Shown here in pieces: positions 1 through 7,944 of a DNA stretch of 64,000 nucleotides. The stretch spans positions 85,235-149,234 of the forward strand of contig NZ_JAKEIP010000001.1 of the NCBI RefSeq assembly GCF_021474425.1, read 5' to 3'. Origin of the DNA: Streptomyces muensis (GTDB taxonomy: Bacteria; Actinomycetota; Actinomycetes; Streptomycetales; Streptomycetaceae). The stretch's first letter is position 1, and every line of letters starts with the position of its first letter. Below the pieces are notes generated by a model that saw only the letters and a program-made list of their open reading frames with translations, made no database searches and was not told the origin of the DNA. A program made the translations under genes and the position numbers.

Positions 1-286
1 ACGCCTTGACCAGTCGGCCGTCGCGGGTTCTGGTGACGTAGTTCAGCTCGTCGTCCGCGTCGTCGCCGCGCGCGACGATCCGCATGCCGATCTCGCTCAT
101 CGCGCCGCCCACGGTGCGGCCGGTCACCGAGCCGGCCACGGCGACGACGGACTCGTCCGGGCGCCGGTAGTCGTGCAGGACCACCTCGCACATCGGGCCG
201 AACGTGGCCGCGAGTCCGTCGACGACGGGTCTGAGAGCGGCGACGATTGCGTCCCGCTCGGCTTGCAGGGGCTGCTCGGTCGTCAT
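1..286 (-). CDS. YheO/DauR-like PAS-domain transcriptional regulator, N-terminal part only
   Basis: This gene runs leftwards out of the window, so only about 95 N-terminal residues are visible. The frame starts ATG at 284-286 with MTTEQPLQ and contains the segments CEVVLHDY and GRTVGGAMSEIGMRI, which match the N-terminal YheO-like PAS domain. In that family the PAS domain senses a small molecule and a C-terminal helix-turn-helix binds DNA; the HTH would lie beyond the window. Third-position G/C supports this frame. It is divergent from the MFS/GH35 operon, and the 226-bp space between them holds the 18-bp palindrome. The ligand is unknown, and DauR (D-arginine) is only the best-studied relative. 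Confidence 0.8.
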   Translation of the reverse strand, partial: MTTEQPLQAERDAIVAALRPVVDGLAATFGPMCEVVLHDYRRPDESVVAVAGSVTGRTVGGAMSEIGMRIVARGDDADDELNYVTRTRDGRLVKA

Positions 287-487
287 CGCCTGCTCCTGTT
301 CGCGCTGGTTCACCTGCCCACGTTTTAGACTACACGTCCAGAATCTGTACTGACAGTCCAATCGGTTCGAGGGTTCATCGGTTGGATCCAGGCTGCGGGT
401 CGTCGTGGGCCGGTCGCGCAGTTCCCCGCGCCCCTTGAGGTGGGTGCAGTCGACGCAAACTTCGGAGGCAACCTTGACGCGGCCGGC

Positions 488-505
488 GATGTTACCGGTA
501 ACATC
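488..505. promoter_or_regulatory. Perfect 18-bp palindromic operator before the galactoside operon
   Basis: GATGTTACCGGTAACATC is a perfect inverted repeat with a central CG, the usual shape of a LacI-family operator. It ends 7 bp before the chosen MFS start (513), so a bound repressor would cover the ribosome-binding region and block elongation from any upstream promoter. The LacI gene at the end of the same operon (5956-7026) is the obvious candidate. No second copy was seen before that gene. Confidence 0.7.
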
Positions 506-512
506 CAGCCCC

Positions 513-1685
513 ATGACAGTGACGTCGGCACCCCCGCACCCCCGGGTCTTCAGCCCCTCCGCCGTGGTCGCCTCCTGTGTCGGCTTCGTGTTGATCGGGG
601 TCCTGCAAGCCCTGTACGGACCGGCGATTCCGGGGTTCCGTGCGGAGTTCGGGCTGTCGCCGTCGGCTGCCGGGCTCGGGCTGAGTGCGCACTTCGTCGG
701 TGGGGTGGCCGGTGTGCTGCTGTTCGACCGGCTCTACGGGCGGGTCGGCAACCGGCGCATCCTCGGTGCCTCGTATCTGCTGATGGCGGTCGGCGCGGCC
801 GGGTTCGCGCTGGCGCCGAACTGGCCGGCCGCGCTGGCCATGTCCCTGCTGGCCGGGCTCGGCTTCGGGGGGATCGACTACGGACTCAACCGGCTGTTCG
901 CCATCGGCTTCGGGCAGCGCTCGACCGCCATGCTGAACATCCTCAACGCCCACTTCGGCATCGGCGCCATCCTCGGCCCGGCCCTGATCGGCGCCGTCGG
1001 CTCCGCCCACTACCCCGCGGTCTTCCTCGGCTTCGCGCTGGCCAACCTGCCGCTCCTGCTGTGTCTGCGCGGCGTGCGCGACCGGGCGCCGCAGCCGGCC
1101 GAGGACTCCGGTGAGTCGTACGACGGGCAGGTCCTCGCCCGCAGTCTCGGCTCCGTGCTCGCCGTGTTCGTCGCCCTGTATGTGCTGCACGTCGGTATCG
1201 AGGCCGGTGTCGGCGGCTGGGAGCCGACCCATCTGGAGACCGTGGGTTACGGCGCCGGATTCGCCGCCACGGCCACGTCCGTGTACTGGCTGATGATGAC
1301 CGTCGGCCGCTTCCTGGTCGCCCCGGTCGCGCTGCGCTTCTCGGCCCAGGCCATCATCACCGTCTCGTGCGCGGGCATGACGGTGTGTCTGCTGCTCGCG
1401 TCGGTGCCGGCGCTGGCCCCGTACGCGTACGCCGGTGTCGGTCTGTTCATCGCCCCGATCTTCCCGACCGGGCTGCCCTGGCTCAACCGGGCAGCGCCAC
1501 GGGCACGCAGAGCCGGAGCGCTGGTCATCGCCGCGTCCATGGTCGGCGGCGTGGTGGCCGGTCCGGCGCTGGGCAAGGCCATCGAGTGGTCCGGGATCCG
1601 TACGGTCCCGCTGCTGCTGTCCGCCGTCTCGGCGCTGTGTCTGGCCGCCACACTCTGGCTGATCCGCAGCACCCGAACACGCTGA
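513..1685 (+). CDS. MFS transporter, probably for galactosides
   Basis: This 390-residue membrane protein has about 12 hydrophobic segments and fits the sugar/fucose-permease-like part of the major facilitator superfamily. The first segment is around residues 13-35, and the loop LLFDRLYGRVGNRR resembles the MFS loop 2-3 signature. I chose ATG 513 because the protein then begins just before the first membrane segment; the frame is open upstream to an ATG at 489, inside the operator, and to 405. It is the first gene of a co-directional run with two GH35 enzymes and a LacI regulator (37-bp gap to the next gene). The context suggests import of galactose-containing oligosaccharides, but the substrate is an inference. 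Confidence 0.85.
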   Translation: MTVTSAPPHPRVFSPSAVVASCVGFVLIGVLQALYGPAIPGFRAEFGLSPSAAGLGLSAHFVGGVAGVLLFDRLYGRVGNRRILGASYLLMAVGAAGFALAPNWPAALAMSLLAGLGFGGIDYGLNRLFAIGFGQRSTAMLNILNAHFGIGAILGPALIGAVGSAHYPAVFLGFALANLPLLLCLRGVRDRAPQPAEDSGESYDGQVLARSLGSVLAVFVALYVLHVGIEAGVGGWEPTHLETVGYGAGFAATATSVYWLMMTVGRFLVAPVALRFSAQAIITVSCAGMTVCLLLASVPALAPYAYAGVGLFIAPIFPTGLPWLNRAAPRARRAGALVIAASMVGGVVAGPALGKAIEWSGIRTVPLLLSAVSALCLAATLWLIRSTRTR

Positions 1686-1722
1686 ATCCGCCGCCCACCC
1701 CATAGCGAAGGGAAGTTTCCGC

Positions 1723-3489
1723 ATGTCCGCTCTGACGACGTCCCCCGACGGTTTCCTGCTGCACGGCGAGCCGTTCCGGATCATCTCCGGTGCGATGCAC
1801 TACTTCCGGATCCATCCCGACCAGTGGGCGGACCGGCTGCGCAAGGCCCGGCTGATGGGGCTCAACACGGTGGAGACGTATGTGCCGTGGAACCTGCACC
1901 AGCCCGACCCCGACGGGCCGCTCGTCCTCGACGGGTTCCTCGATCTGCCCCGCTATCTGAGCCTGGCCCGTGACGAGGGGCTGCACGTCCTGCTGCGTCC
2001 GGGTCCGTTCATCTGCGCCGAGTGGGACGACGGCGGGCTGCCCGCGTGGCTGATCTCGGACCACGACATCCGGCTGCGCAGCAGCGACCCCCGCTTCACC
2101 GCGGCGATCGACCGCTACCTCGACGTACTGCTGCCCCCGCTGCTGCCGCACATGGCCGCGGCGGGCGGCCCGGTGATCGCCGTACAGGTGGAGAACGAGT
2201 ACGGGGCCTACGGCGACGACTCCGCCTACCTCAAGCACCTCGAACAGGCCTTCCGCTCCCGAGGCGTCGAGGAACTGCTCTTCACCTGCGACCAGGCCGA
2301 CCCCGAGCACCTGGCGGCCGGTTCGCTGCCCGGCGTCCTGGCGACGGTGACCTTCGGCAGCCGGGTCGACCAGAACCTGGCGGAGCTGCGCCGGCACCAG
2401 CCCGAGGGGCCGTTGATTTGCGCGGAGTTCTGGATCGGCTGGTTCGACCACTGGGGCGGTCCCCACCATGTGCGGGACGCGGCCGACGCCGCCGCCGACC
2501 TGGACCGGTTGCTGTCGAGCGGTGCCTCGGTCAACATCTACATGTTCCACGGCGGCACCAACTTCGGTTTCACCAACGGCGCCAACCACAAGCACGCCTA
2601 CGAGCCCACGGTCACGTCCTACGACTACGACGCCGCGCTCACCGAGTGCGGCGACCCCGGCCCCAAGTACCACGCCTTCCGCGAGGTCATCGCCCGCCAC
2701 GCCCCGGTCCCCGACGAGCCCGCCCCCGCGCCCGCGCCCAAACTCCCCGCCGTCACGGTCGAGTTGGACCGCCGAGCCCCGCTCCTCCCCCACGCCTCCG
2801 CCCTCGCCGAGCCGGTCCGTACCGAGGACCCGGCGACGATGAACGACCTGGGCCTGCACGCCGGTTACGCCCTGTACCGCACGACCGTCGAAGCGGCGGG
2901 TGACGGTCTGCTGCACTTCGCGGGCGGTGTCGGCGACCGCGCCCAGGTCTTCGTCGACGGCGCCCCCGTCGGCGTACTGGAGCGCGAACGCCACGACGAG
3001 ACCCTGCCCGTCCGTATCCCGCGTGCCGGCGCCACACTGGACGTCCTCGTCGAGAACATGGGCGGCGTCAACTACGGCCCCCGCATCGGCGCCCCCAAGG
3101 GCCTCCTCGGCCCGGTCACCTTCAACGGCACCCCGCTGCACGGCTGGGACTGCCACCCCCTGCCCCTGGACACCCTGGACGCGGTGCCGTTCGAGCCGTC
3201 CGACGCGAACACGGCCGCCGAACCGGCCTTCCACCACGGCACCTTCGAGGTGGCCGCCCCGGCGGACACCTTCCTCGCGCTGCCCGGCTGGACCAAGGGC
3301 CAGGCCTGGATCAACGGCTTCCACCTCGGCCGCTACTGGAACCGCGGCCCACAGCACACGCTGTACGTCCCGGCGCCGATCCTGCGCCCGGGCGCCAACC
3401 AGCTCGTCGTGCTGGAACTGCACGCCACCACCGGCACCCGCGCCCACCTCACCGACACCGCCGACCTCGGACCGGAGAACACCTGGTGA
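1723..3489 (+). CDS. Beta-galactosidase, GH35 (about 588 aa)
   Basis: This is a retaining GH35 beta-galactosidase of normal bacterial length with no signal peptide, so it should act in the cytoplasm. The TIM barrel starts near residue 10 with GEPFRIISGAMHYFR. The acid/base glutamate is E159 in VQVENEYGA and the nucleophile is E235 in CAEFWIGWFDHWGG. A second conserved patch, MFHGGTNFGFTNG, follows, and jelly-roll domains fill residues 340-588. The ATG at 1723 has a good Shine-Dalgarno (GAAGGGAAG). The stop overlaps the next GH35 gene by 4 bp. It would cleave terminal beta-galactose from sugars imported by the MFS protein. Confidence 0.95.
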   Translation: MSALTTSPDGFLLHGEPFRIISGAMHYFRIHPDQWADRLRKARLMGLNTVETYVPWNLHQPDPDGPLVLDGFLDLPRYLSLARDEGLHVLLRPGPFICAEWDDGGLPAWLISDHDIRLRSSDPRFTAAIDRYLDVLLPPLLPHMAAAGGPVIAVQVENEYGAYGDDSAYLKHLEQAFRSRGVEELLFTCDQADPEHLAAGSLPGVLATVTFGSRVDQNLAELRRHQPEGPLICAEFWIGWFDHWGGPHHVRDAADAAADLDRLLSSGASVNIYMFHGGTNFGFTNGANHKHAYEPTVTSYDYDAALTECGDPGPKYHAFREVIARHAPVPDEPAPAPAPKLPAVTVELDRRAPLLPHASALAEPVRTEDPATMNDLGLHAGYALYRTTVEAAGDGLLHFAGGVGDRAQVFVDGAPVGVLERERHDETLPVRIPRAGATLDVLVENMGGVNYGPRIGAPKGLLGPVTFNGTPLHGWDCHPLPLDTLDAVPFEPSDANTAAEPAFHHGTFEVAAPADTFLALPGWTKGQAWINGFHLGRYWNRGPQHTLYVPAPILRPGANQLVVLELHATTGTRAHLTDTADLGPENTW

Positions 3490-5855
3490 CCCGCTCACAC
3501 CACCTGCGCGTCCCAACGCCCGCCGCGCCCCCGCCGACCGGCCGCCTCCCCTTCGCCGACGCGCCCAACGCGCCCGACCCCATCGAGGTGACCCGCCGCT
3601 GGCTCACCCGCGGCGGTCGCCCCTGGTTCCCGGTCTCCGGCGAGTTCCACTACTCCCGCTACCCGGCGGGCGAGTGGGAGGAGGAGCTGCTGAAGATGAA
3701 GGCGGGCGGCGTGACCGCCGTCGCGTCCTACGTCATCTGGATCCACCACGAGGAGATCGAGGGCCGCGTCCGCTTCGACGGCGACCACGATCTGCGCCGC
3801 TTCGCCGAGCTGTGCGCCCGCCACGGCCTGGACTTCATCCCCCGCATCGGGCCCTGGTCCCACGCCGAGGTACGCAACGGCGGACTGCCCGACTGGCTCC
3901 TGGCCCGCGACTGCACACCCCGCACCGACGACCCCGCGTATCTGGAGCCGGTACGCGGCTGGTTCGCCGCCGTCGCCGAGCAGTTGCGCGGCCTGGATCG
4001 CGGCCACGGCGGCCCGGTCATCGGCATCCAGATCGAGAACGAGCTCTACGACCAGCCCGGCCATCTGCTGACGTTGAAGCGGATGGCCCAGGAGGCCGGA
4101 CTGAGCGCGCCGCTGTGGACGTCGACCGCGTGGGGCGGCGTCCAACTCCCGGGTGACGAACTGTTCCCGCTGTACGGCGGCTACCCCGAGGCGTTCTGGA
4201 CCGAGGCCGACGGCGGCTGGCCCGACACCTGCCGCAAGCACTTCTTCTTCACCCACCAGCGCGACGACGAGGGCATCGGCGCCGACCTGCGCCCGACCAC
4301 CGTCCGGGGCGGTGACCCGGACGCCCTGGCGGACCGATTCCCCTGGGCCACCTGCGAGCTGGGCGGCGGCATGGCGGTGGCCTACCACCGGCGGCCACGC
4401 CTCGACGCCGCCGACATCGGCGCGCTCGGGCTCACCAAGATCGGCTGCGGCTCGGTCTGGCAGGGCTACTACATGTTCCACGGCGGCACGAATCCGGCCG
4501 GCGAGCTGTCCACGCTCCAGGAGTCCCACGCCACCGGCTACCCCAACGACCTGCCCGTCCTCACCTACGACTTCCAGGCCCCGCTCGGCGAGTACGGCCA
4601 GTACCGGCCCTCGTACGACGAACTCCGCCTCCAGCACCTGCTGTTGGCGGACTTCGGGCACCTGATCGCCCCCATGGAGTCCGTGCTGCCGGTGGAGCGG
4701 CCGCAGGGCCAGCACGACCGGGACACCCTGCGCTGGGCGGTGCGCACGGACGGCGCCTCGGGCTTCCTCTTCGTCAACAACCACCAGCCGCACGAACCCC
4801 TGCCCGACCGTCCCGACACCTCCTTCACGGTCGAATTCCCGGATGGGGATGGTGAGTTGACGCTGCCCAGCTCCCCGGTGACCGTGCCCGCCGGGGCCTA
4901 CTTCTGCTGGCCGCTGCGGCTCGACGTCGCCGGTGTGCGGCTGGAGTGGGCGACCGCGCAGCCGGTGTGCACGGTCGACCTGGACGGCCGTACGGTCCTG
5001 GTGCTCGCCGCCGCCGACGGCATCGCGCCCGAAGTCGCCCTGGACGCGGGCACGGTGCACTCCGTGAGCGTGCCGTCAGGGGACGTCACCGAGGTCGACG
5101 GCCGGATCCTGCTGACCGGTCTGCGGCCCGGGACCGACGCGCTGGTCGAGATGGCGGCGGCGGACGGCGGGCGGGTCGGTCTGCTGGTGCTGGACGCGGC
5201 GACGGCTCGTACCGTCTATCGGGGTGAGGCGTGGGGCGCCGAGCGGCTGGTGCTGAGCGCGGACGGCGTCGTGTTCGACGGCGGCGACGAGATGCGGGTG
5301 CACAGCACGGCCGTACGGTCGTCGTTCGCCGTACTGCCCGCGCCGGAGCAGGCGCTGGTGGTGAACGGGGAAGCGGTGACCGGCGAGGCGGACGGGGTCT
5401 TCACCCGCTACGGCGTCGGGGGCGGTGGCGATGAGGTTCCTGAGGCACCGCCGCTCACCCTCGTCCGGCCTGCCGGTCCCGCGCCCGAACCCGCCACCGG
5501 GGTGCTGGAGCGGGCGAGCGTGCCGGACGACAAGTACTTCGACACGGTGGCCGCCGAGTACCGCGTCGACGTGCCGGAGGATCTCCCCGACGGGGCCGTG
5601 CTGCGGCTGCACTGGACCGGGGACGTCGGGCGGGCGTACTTGGGAGACACGCTGGTCGCCGACCAGTTCTTCTCGGGGCGGGTCTGGGACATCGGCCGGC
5701 TGCCGGCGGGCGCGACCCTGTGTGTGCGGGTGCTTCCGTTGCACGCGGAGGCCCGGGTGCATGTGCCGGACGGAGCGGGTGAGGCGGCGCGTACGGCTGC
5801 CGTGACGCGGGCCGAGTGGGTCGTCGGCCGTGCCTGGGCGGTGCGGTCGGGATGA
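3486..5855 (+). CDS. Second GH35-type beta-galactosidase (789 aa)
   Basis: The GTG start overlaps the stop of the first GH35 gene (GTGA), so translation is probably coupled. The barrel begins near residue 40 with PVSGEFHYSRYPAGEW. The likely acid/base is E186 in IQIENELYD and the nucleophile is E291 in ATCELGGGM. The conserved MFHGGTN motif is present. The 789-residue length and divergent sequence put it in a different GH35 branch from its neighbour, with longer C-terminal beta domains. No signal peptide is seen. It may take a different linkage or aglycone from the first enzyme, which I infer only from their divergence in one operon. Confidence 0.9.
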   Translation: MTRSHHLRVPTPAAPPPTGRLPFADAPNAPDPIEVTRRWLTRGGRPWFPVSGEFHYSRYPAGEWEEELLKMKAGGVTAVASYVIWIHHEEIEGRVRFDGDHDLRRFAELCARHGLDFIPRIGPWSHAEVRNGGLPDWLLARDCTPRTDDPAYLEPVRGWFAAVAEQLRGLDRGHGGPVIGIQIENELYDQPGHLLTLKRMAQEAGLSAPLWTSTAWGGVQLPGDELFPLYGGYPEAFWTEADGGWPDTCRKHFFFTHQRDDEGIGADLRPTTVRGGDPDALADRFPWATCELGGGMAVAYHRRPRLDAADIGALGLTKIGCGSVWQGYYMFHGGTNPAGELSTLQESHATGYPNDLPVLTYDFQAPLGEYGQYRPSYDELRLQHLLLADFGHLIAPMESVLPVERPQGQHDRDTLRWAVRTDGASGFLFVNNHQPHEPLPDRPDTSFTVEFPDGDGELTLPSSPVTVPAGAYFCWPLRLDVAGVRLEWATAQPVCTVDLDGRTVLVLAAADGIAPEVALDAGTVHSVSVPSGDVTEVDGRILLTGLRPGTDALVEMAAADGGRVGLLVLDAATARTVYRGEAWGAERLVLSADGVVFDGGDEMRVHSTAVRSSFAVLPAPEQALVVNGEAVTGEADGVFTRYGVGGGGDEVPEAPPLTLVRPAGPAPEPATGVLERASVPDDKYFDTVAAEYRVDVPEDLPDGAVLRLHWTGDVGRAYLGDTLVADQFFSGRVWDIGRLPAGATLCVRVLPLHAEARVHVPDGAGEAARTAAVTRAEWVVGRAWAVRSG

Positions 5856-5955
5856 GGCGCCGGCATCGGGGGTTGCCGCCCGGTGGCCCTGCCTATGCTG
5901 GGGTTCTGCCGGGGCGGGACTCCACCGCCGTGACGACGTCGAGGACACAGCCACC

Positions 5956-7026
5956 ATGACCCCAAGCTCCGCCGACGGCTCCGTCCCGCGAGGGCGCAGC
6001 AGACGGAACTTCGCGGGCGCGCGTCCGGTGATGGACGACGTGGCCCGGCTGGCCGGGGTCTCCAAGCAGACCGTCTCCCGGGTCCTCAACGACCATCCGT
6101 CGGTGCGGCCCGAGACCCGCGAGACGGTGCTGACCGCCATGCGGACGTTGGGCTACCGGCCGAGCCGCAGTGCCCGGTCGCTGGCCAGCGGCAGGACCCG
6201 GATGGTCGGCGTGATCTCGTTCGACGCCGCCCGCTACGGGCCAGCCGCCATCCTGACCGCGATCAACACGGCGGCGCAGGAGGCCGGTTATCTGCTGAGC
6301 TCGATCGCGTTGGACACGGCGGATCCGGACACGGTCGTGGCGGCGGTGGACCGGTTGTCCGCCGAGGGCGCGGACGGGGTGATCGCCATCGCCCCGCAGC
6401 TGTGGGTGGGCAAGGCGCTGGCGGACACCCGTCTGGACACCCCGCTGGTCGTGCTGGAGAACGGGTTCGACGCCGACACCCAGCAGGTCACCGGCGACTC
6501 CCGGACCGGGGCCCGCAAGGCCACCGAGCATCTGCTGGGGCTGGGCCACCGCACCGTGTGGCACATCGCGGGCCCGACCGGCTGGACCTCCGCCGACCAC
6601 CGGCTGGGCAGCTGGCAGGCCACTTTGGAGGCGGCGGGCGCCGAGGTACCGGCCCCGCTGATCGGCGACTGGAGCGCCGACTCGGGCTACGAGCTGGGCC
6701 GCGAGCTGGCCCGGCGCGTGGACGTCACGGCCGTGTTCGCCTCCAACGACCAGATGGCCCTGGGCGTGCTCCACGCCATGCACGAGGCCGGCCGTTCCGT
6801 CCCCGGCGAGGTGAGCGTCGTCGGATACGACGACATCCCCGAGGCCGCGCACTTCCTCCCCCCGCTGACCACCGTCCGCACGGACTTCGCCGAGATCGGC
6901 ACCCGTTCGCTGCGCCTGCTGCTGGACCGTCTCGACGGCCCCGCCGAGCCGACCGCGGTCGACTCCCTGGTCCCGGTCGACCTGGTGGTGCGCCGCAGCA
7001 GCGGCCCCGCGTCAGCGCCTGTATGA
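5956..7026 (+). CDS. LacI-family transcriptional regulator of the GH35 operon
   Basis: This 356-residue protein has a LacI-type helix-turn-helix (DDVARLAGVSKQTVSRVLN, about residues 27-45), a hinge helix region (RSARSLASGRT) and a periplasmic-binding-like core with the usual VSVVGYDDIPEA motif. The frame is open upstream to 5830, but the ATG at 5956 puts the HTH near the N-terminus and has GAGGA about 10 bp upstream. It is the last gene of the MFS-GH35-GH35 run, with a 100-bp gap. It probably represses the operon by binding the 488-505 palindrome until a galactoside is present. Its 3' end overlaps the opposing methyltransferase gene by 15 bp. Confidence 0.92.
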   Translation: MTPSSADGSVPRGRSRRNFAGARPVMDDVARLAGVSKQTVSRVLNDHPSVRPETRETVLTAMRTLGYRPSRSARSLASGRTRMVGVISFDAARYGPAAILTAINTAAQEAGYLLSSIALDTADPDTVVAAVDRLSAEGADGVIAIAPQLWVGKALADTRLDTPLVVLENGFDADTQQVTGDSRTGARKATEHLLGLGHRTVWHIAGPTGWTSADHRLGSWQATLEAAGAEVPAPLIGDWSADSGYELGRELARRVDVTAVFASNDQMALGVLHAMHEAGRSVPGEVSVVGYDDIPEAAHFLPPLTTVRTDFAEIGTRSLRLLLDRLDGPAEPTAVDSLVPVDLVVRRSSGPASAPV

Positions 7027-7815
7027 CACTCCCAGTTCGGTGAGGTAGCGCTTGGTCACCCGGCCGCCGTACCGCCCGTCGATCAGATCGCCGATGGCTT
7101 GCAGCAGTCCGTTCCTGGCGACGTCCGGAAGGGCGCGGTGGCCGGAGTAGGTCCGCAACACCTCCAGGTACTGCGCGGTGGTGTAGGTGAGATCGCGCTC
7201 GTACCGACGGAAGACCGCGGGGGCGAACCGACCGCTTCGCGCCACCTCCTCCGCATGCTCCGACCCATCTATGCCTGCGGCCTCGGGAAGCCGCAACCCG
7301 GGCGGCGTCTCCGGGTCGAAGCGCTCGTAGCAGGCCTGGACCTCGACGAAGAACTCCTCGGTGCCGCCCCTCACATGCTGGGTGCGCACCACGGCGAGCG
7401 CCCCGCCCGGACGCAGCGCGTCGGCGGCCTTGGACACCCGCACCGCCGGGTCGATCCAGTGGAAGGCCGTGGCCGAGACGACCGCGTCGAACGGCTCCTC
7501 CGGCAGCGGCCAGCTCTCGAACTCCGCCGTCACCACCTCCACGGCCGCGGCTCCGGCCAGGTTGCGCCGGGCGACCGCGGCCATGCTCGGCCCCGCCTCG
7601 ACGGCCGTGATCCGACAGCCCCGCGCCGCCAGAGGCAGCGTCGCCTGGCCGGTCCCGCAGCCCACCTCCAGCACCCGGCTGCCGGGGACGGCGACCCCGA
7701 GCTCCACGAGGTCGTCGTACAGCTCCGGCGGATATCCGGGCCTGGCCCGGTCGTAGAGCTCCGCGTCCTCGTCGAACGTCCGGCTCAGGCGTACCCGCCG
7801 GGACTCCTGGGGCAT
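7012..7815 (-). CDS. Class I SAM-dependent methyltransferase
   Basis: The protein has the Rossmann methyltransferase motifs: VLEVGCGTGQATLPLA (motif I), AVEAGPSM (motif II), FDAVVSATAFHWID (motif post-I/II) and LRPGGALAVV (motif III). This is the Methyltransf_11/UbiE-like type with unknown substrate. The start is uncertain. ATG 7815 begins just before the conserved segment SRTFDEDAELYDRARPGYP; the frame is also open to ATG 7851 and GTG 7881, and none has a clear Shine-Dalgarno. It converges on the LacI gene with a 15-bp tail overlap, so the two transcripts would be antisense to each other there. Confidence 0.85.
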   Translation of the reverse strand: MPQESRRVRLSRTFDEDAELYDRARPGYPPELYDDLVELGVAVPGSRVLEVGCGTGQATLPLAARGCRITAVEAGPSMAAVARRNLAGAAAVEVVTAEFESWPLPEEPFDAVVSATAFHWIDPAVRVSKAADALRPGGALAVVRTQHVRGGTEEFFVEVQACYERFDPETPPGLRLPEAAGIDGSEHAEEVARSGRFAPAVFRRYERDLTYTTAQYLEVLRTYSGHRALPDVARNGLLQAIGDLIDGRYGGRVTKRYLTELGVSYRR

Positions 7816-7944
7816 GTCGTCGCGCCGCGCTCGCGCGGTGTTGTCGGGCATGCGGAGCAGGCTAGGCACAGCGGCCGTCACCGGCGAGCGAATATGAACG
7901 GCGCCGGCGATCGTCCCCGCACCCGCTGAGCGACGACACCCCGG

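Noticed and set aside
489..512. MFS start at ATG 489, which would give a TTA second codon
   Set aside because: It lies inside the palindromic operator and adds residues not expected in the family, so I do not count this TTA.
1525..3516. Long minus-strand open frame opposite the first GH35 gene
   Set aside because: It mirrors the codon bias of the GH35 gene and has low-complexity Gly/Arg/Val content with no domain.
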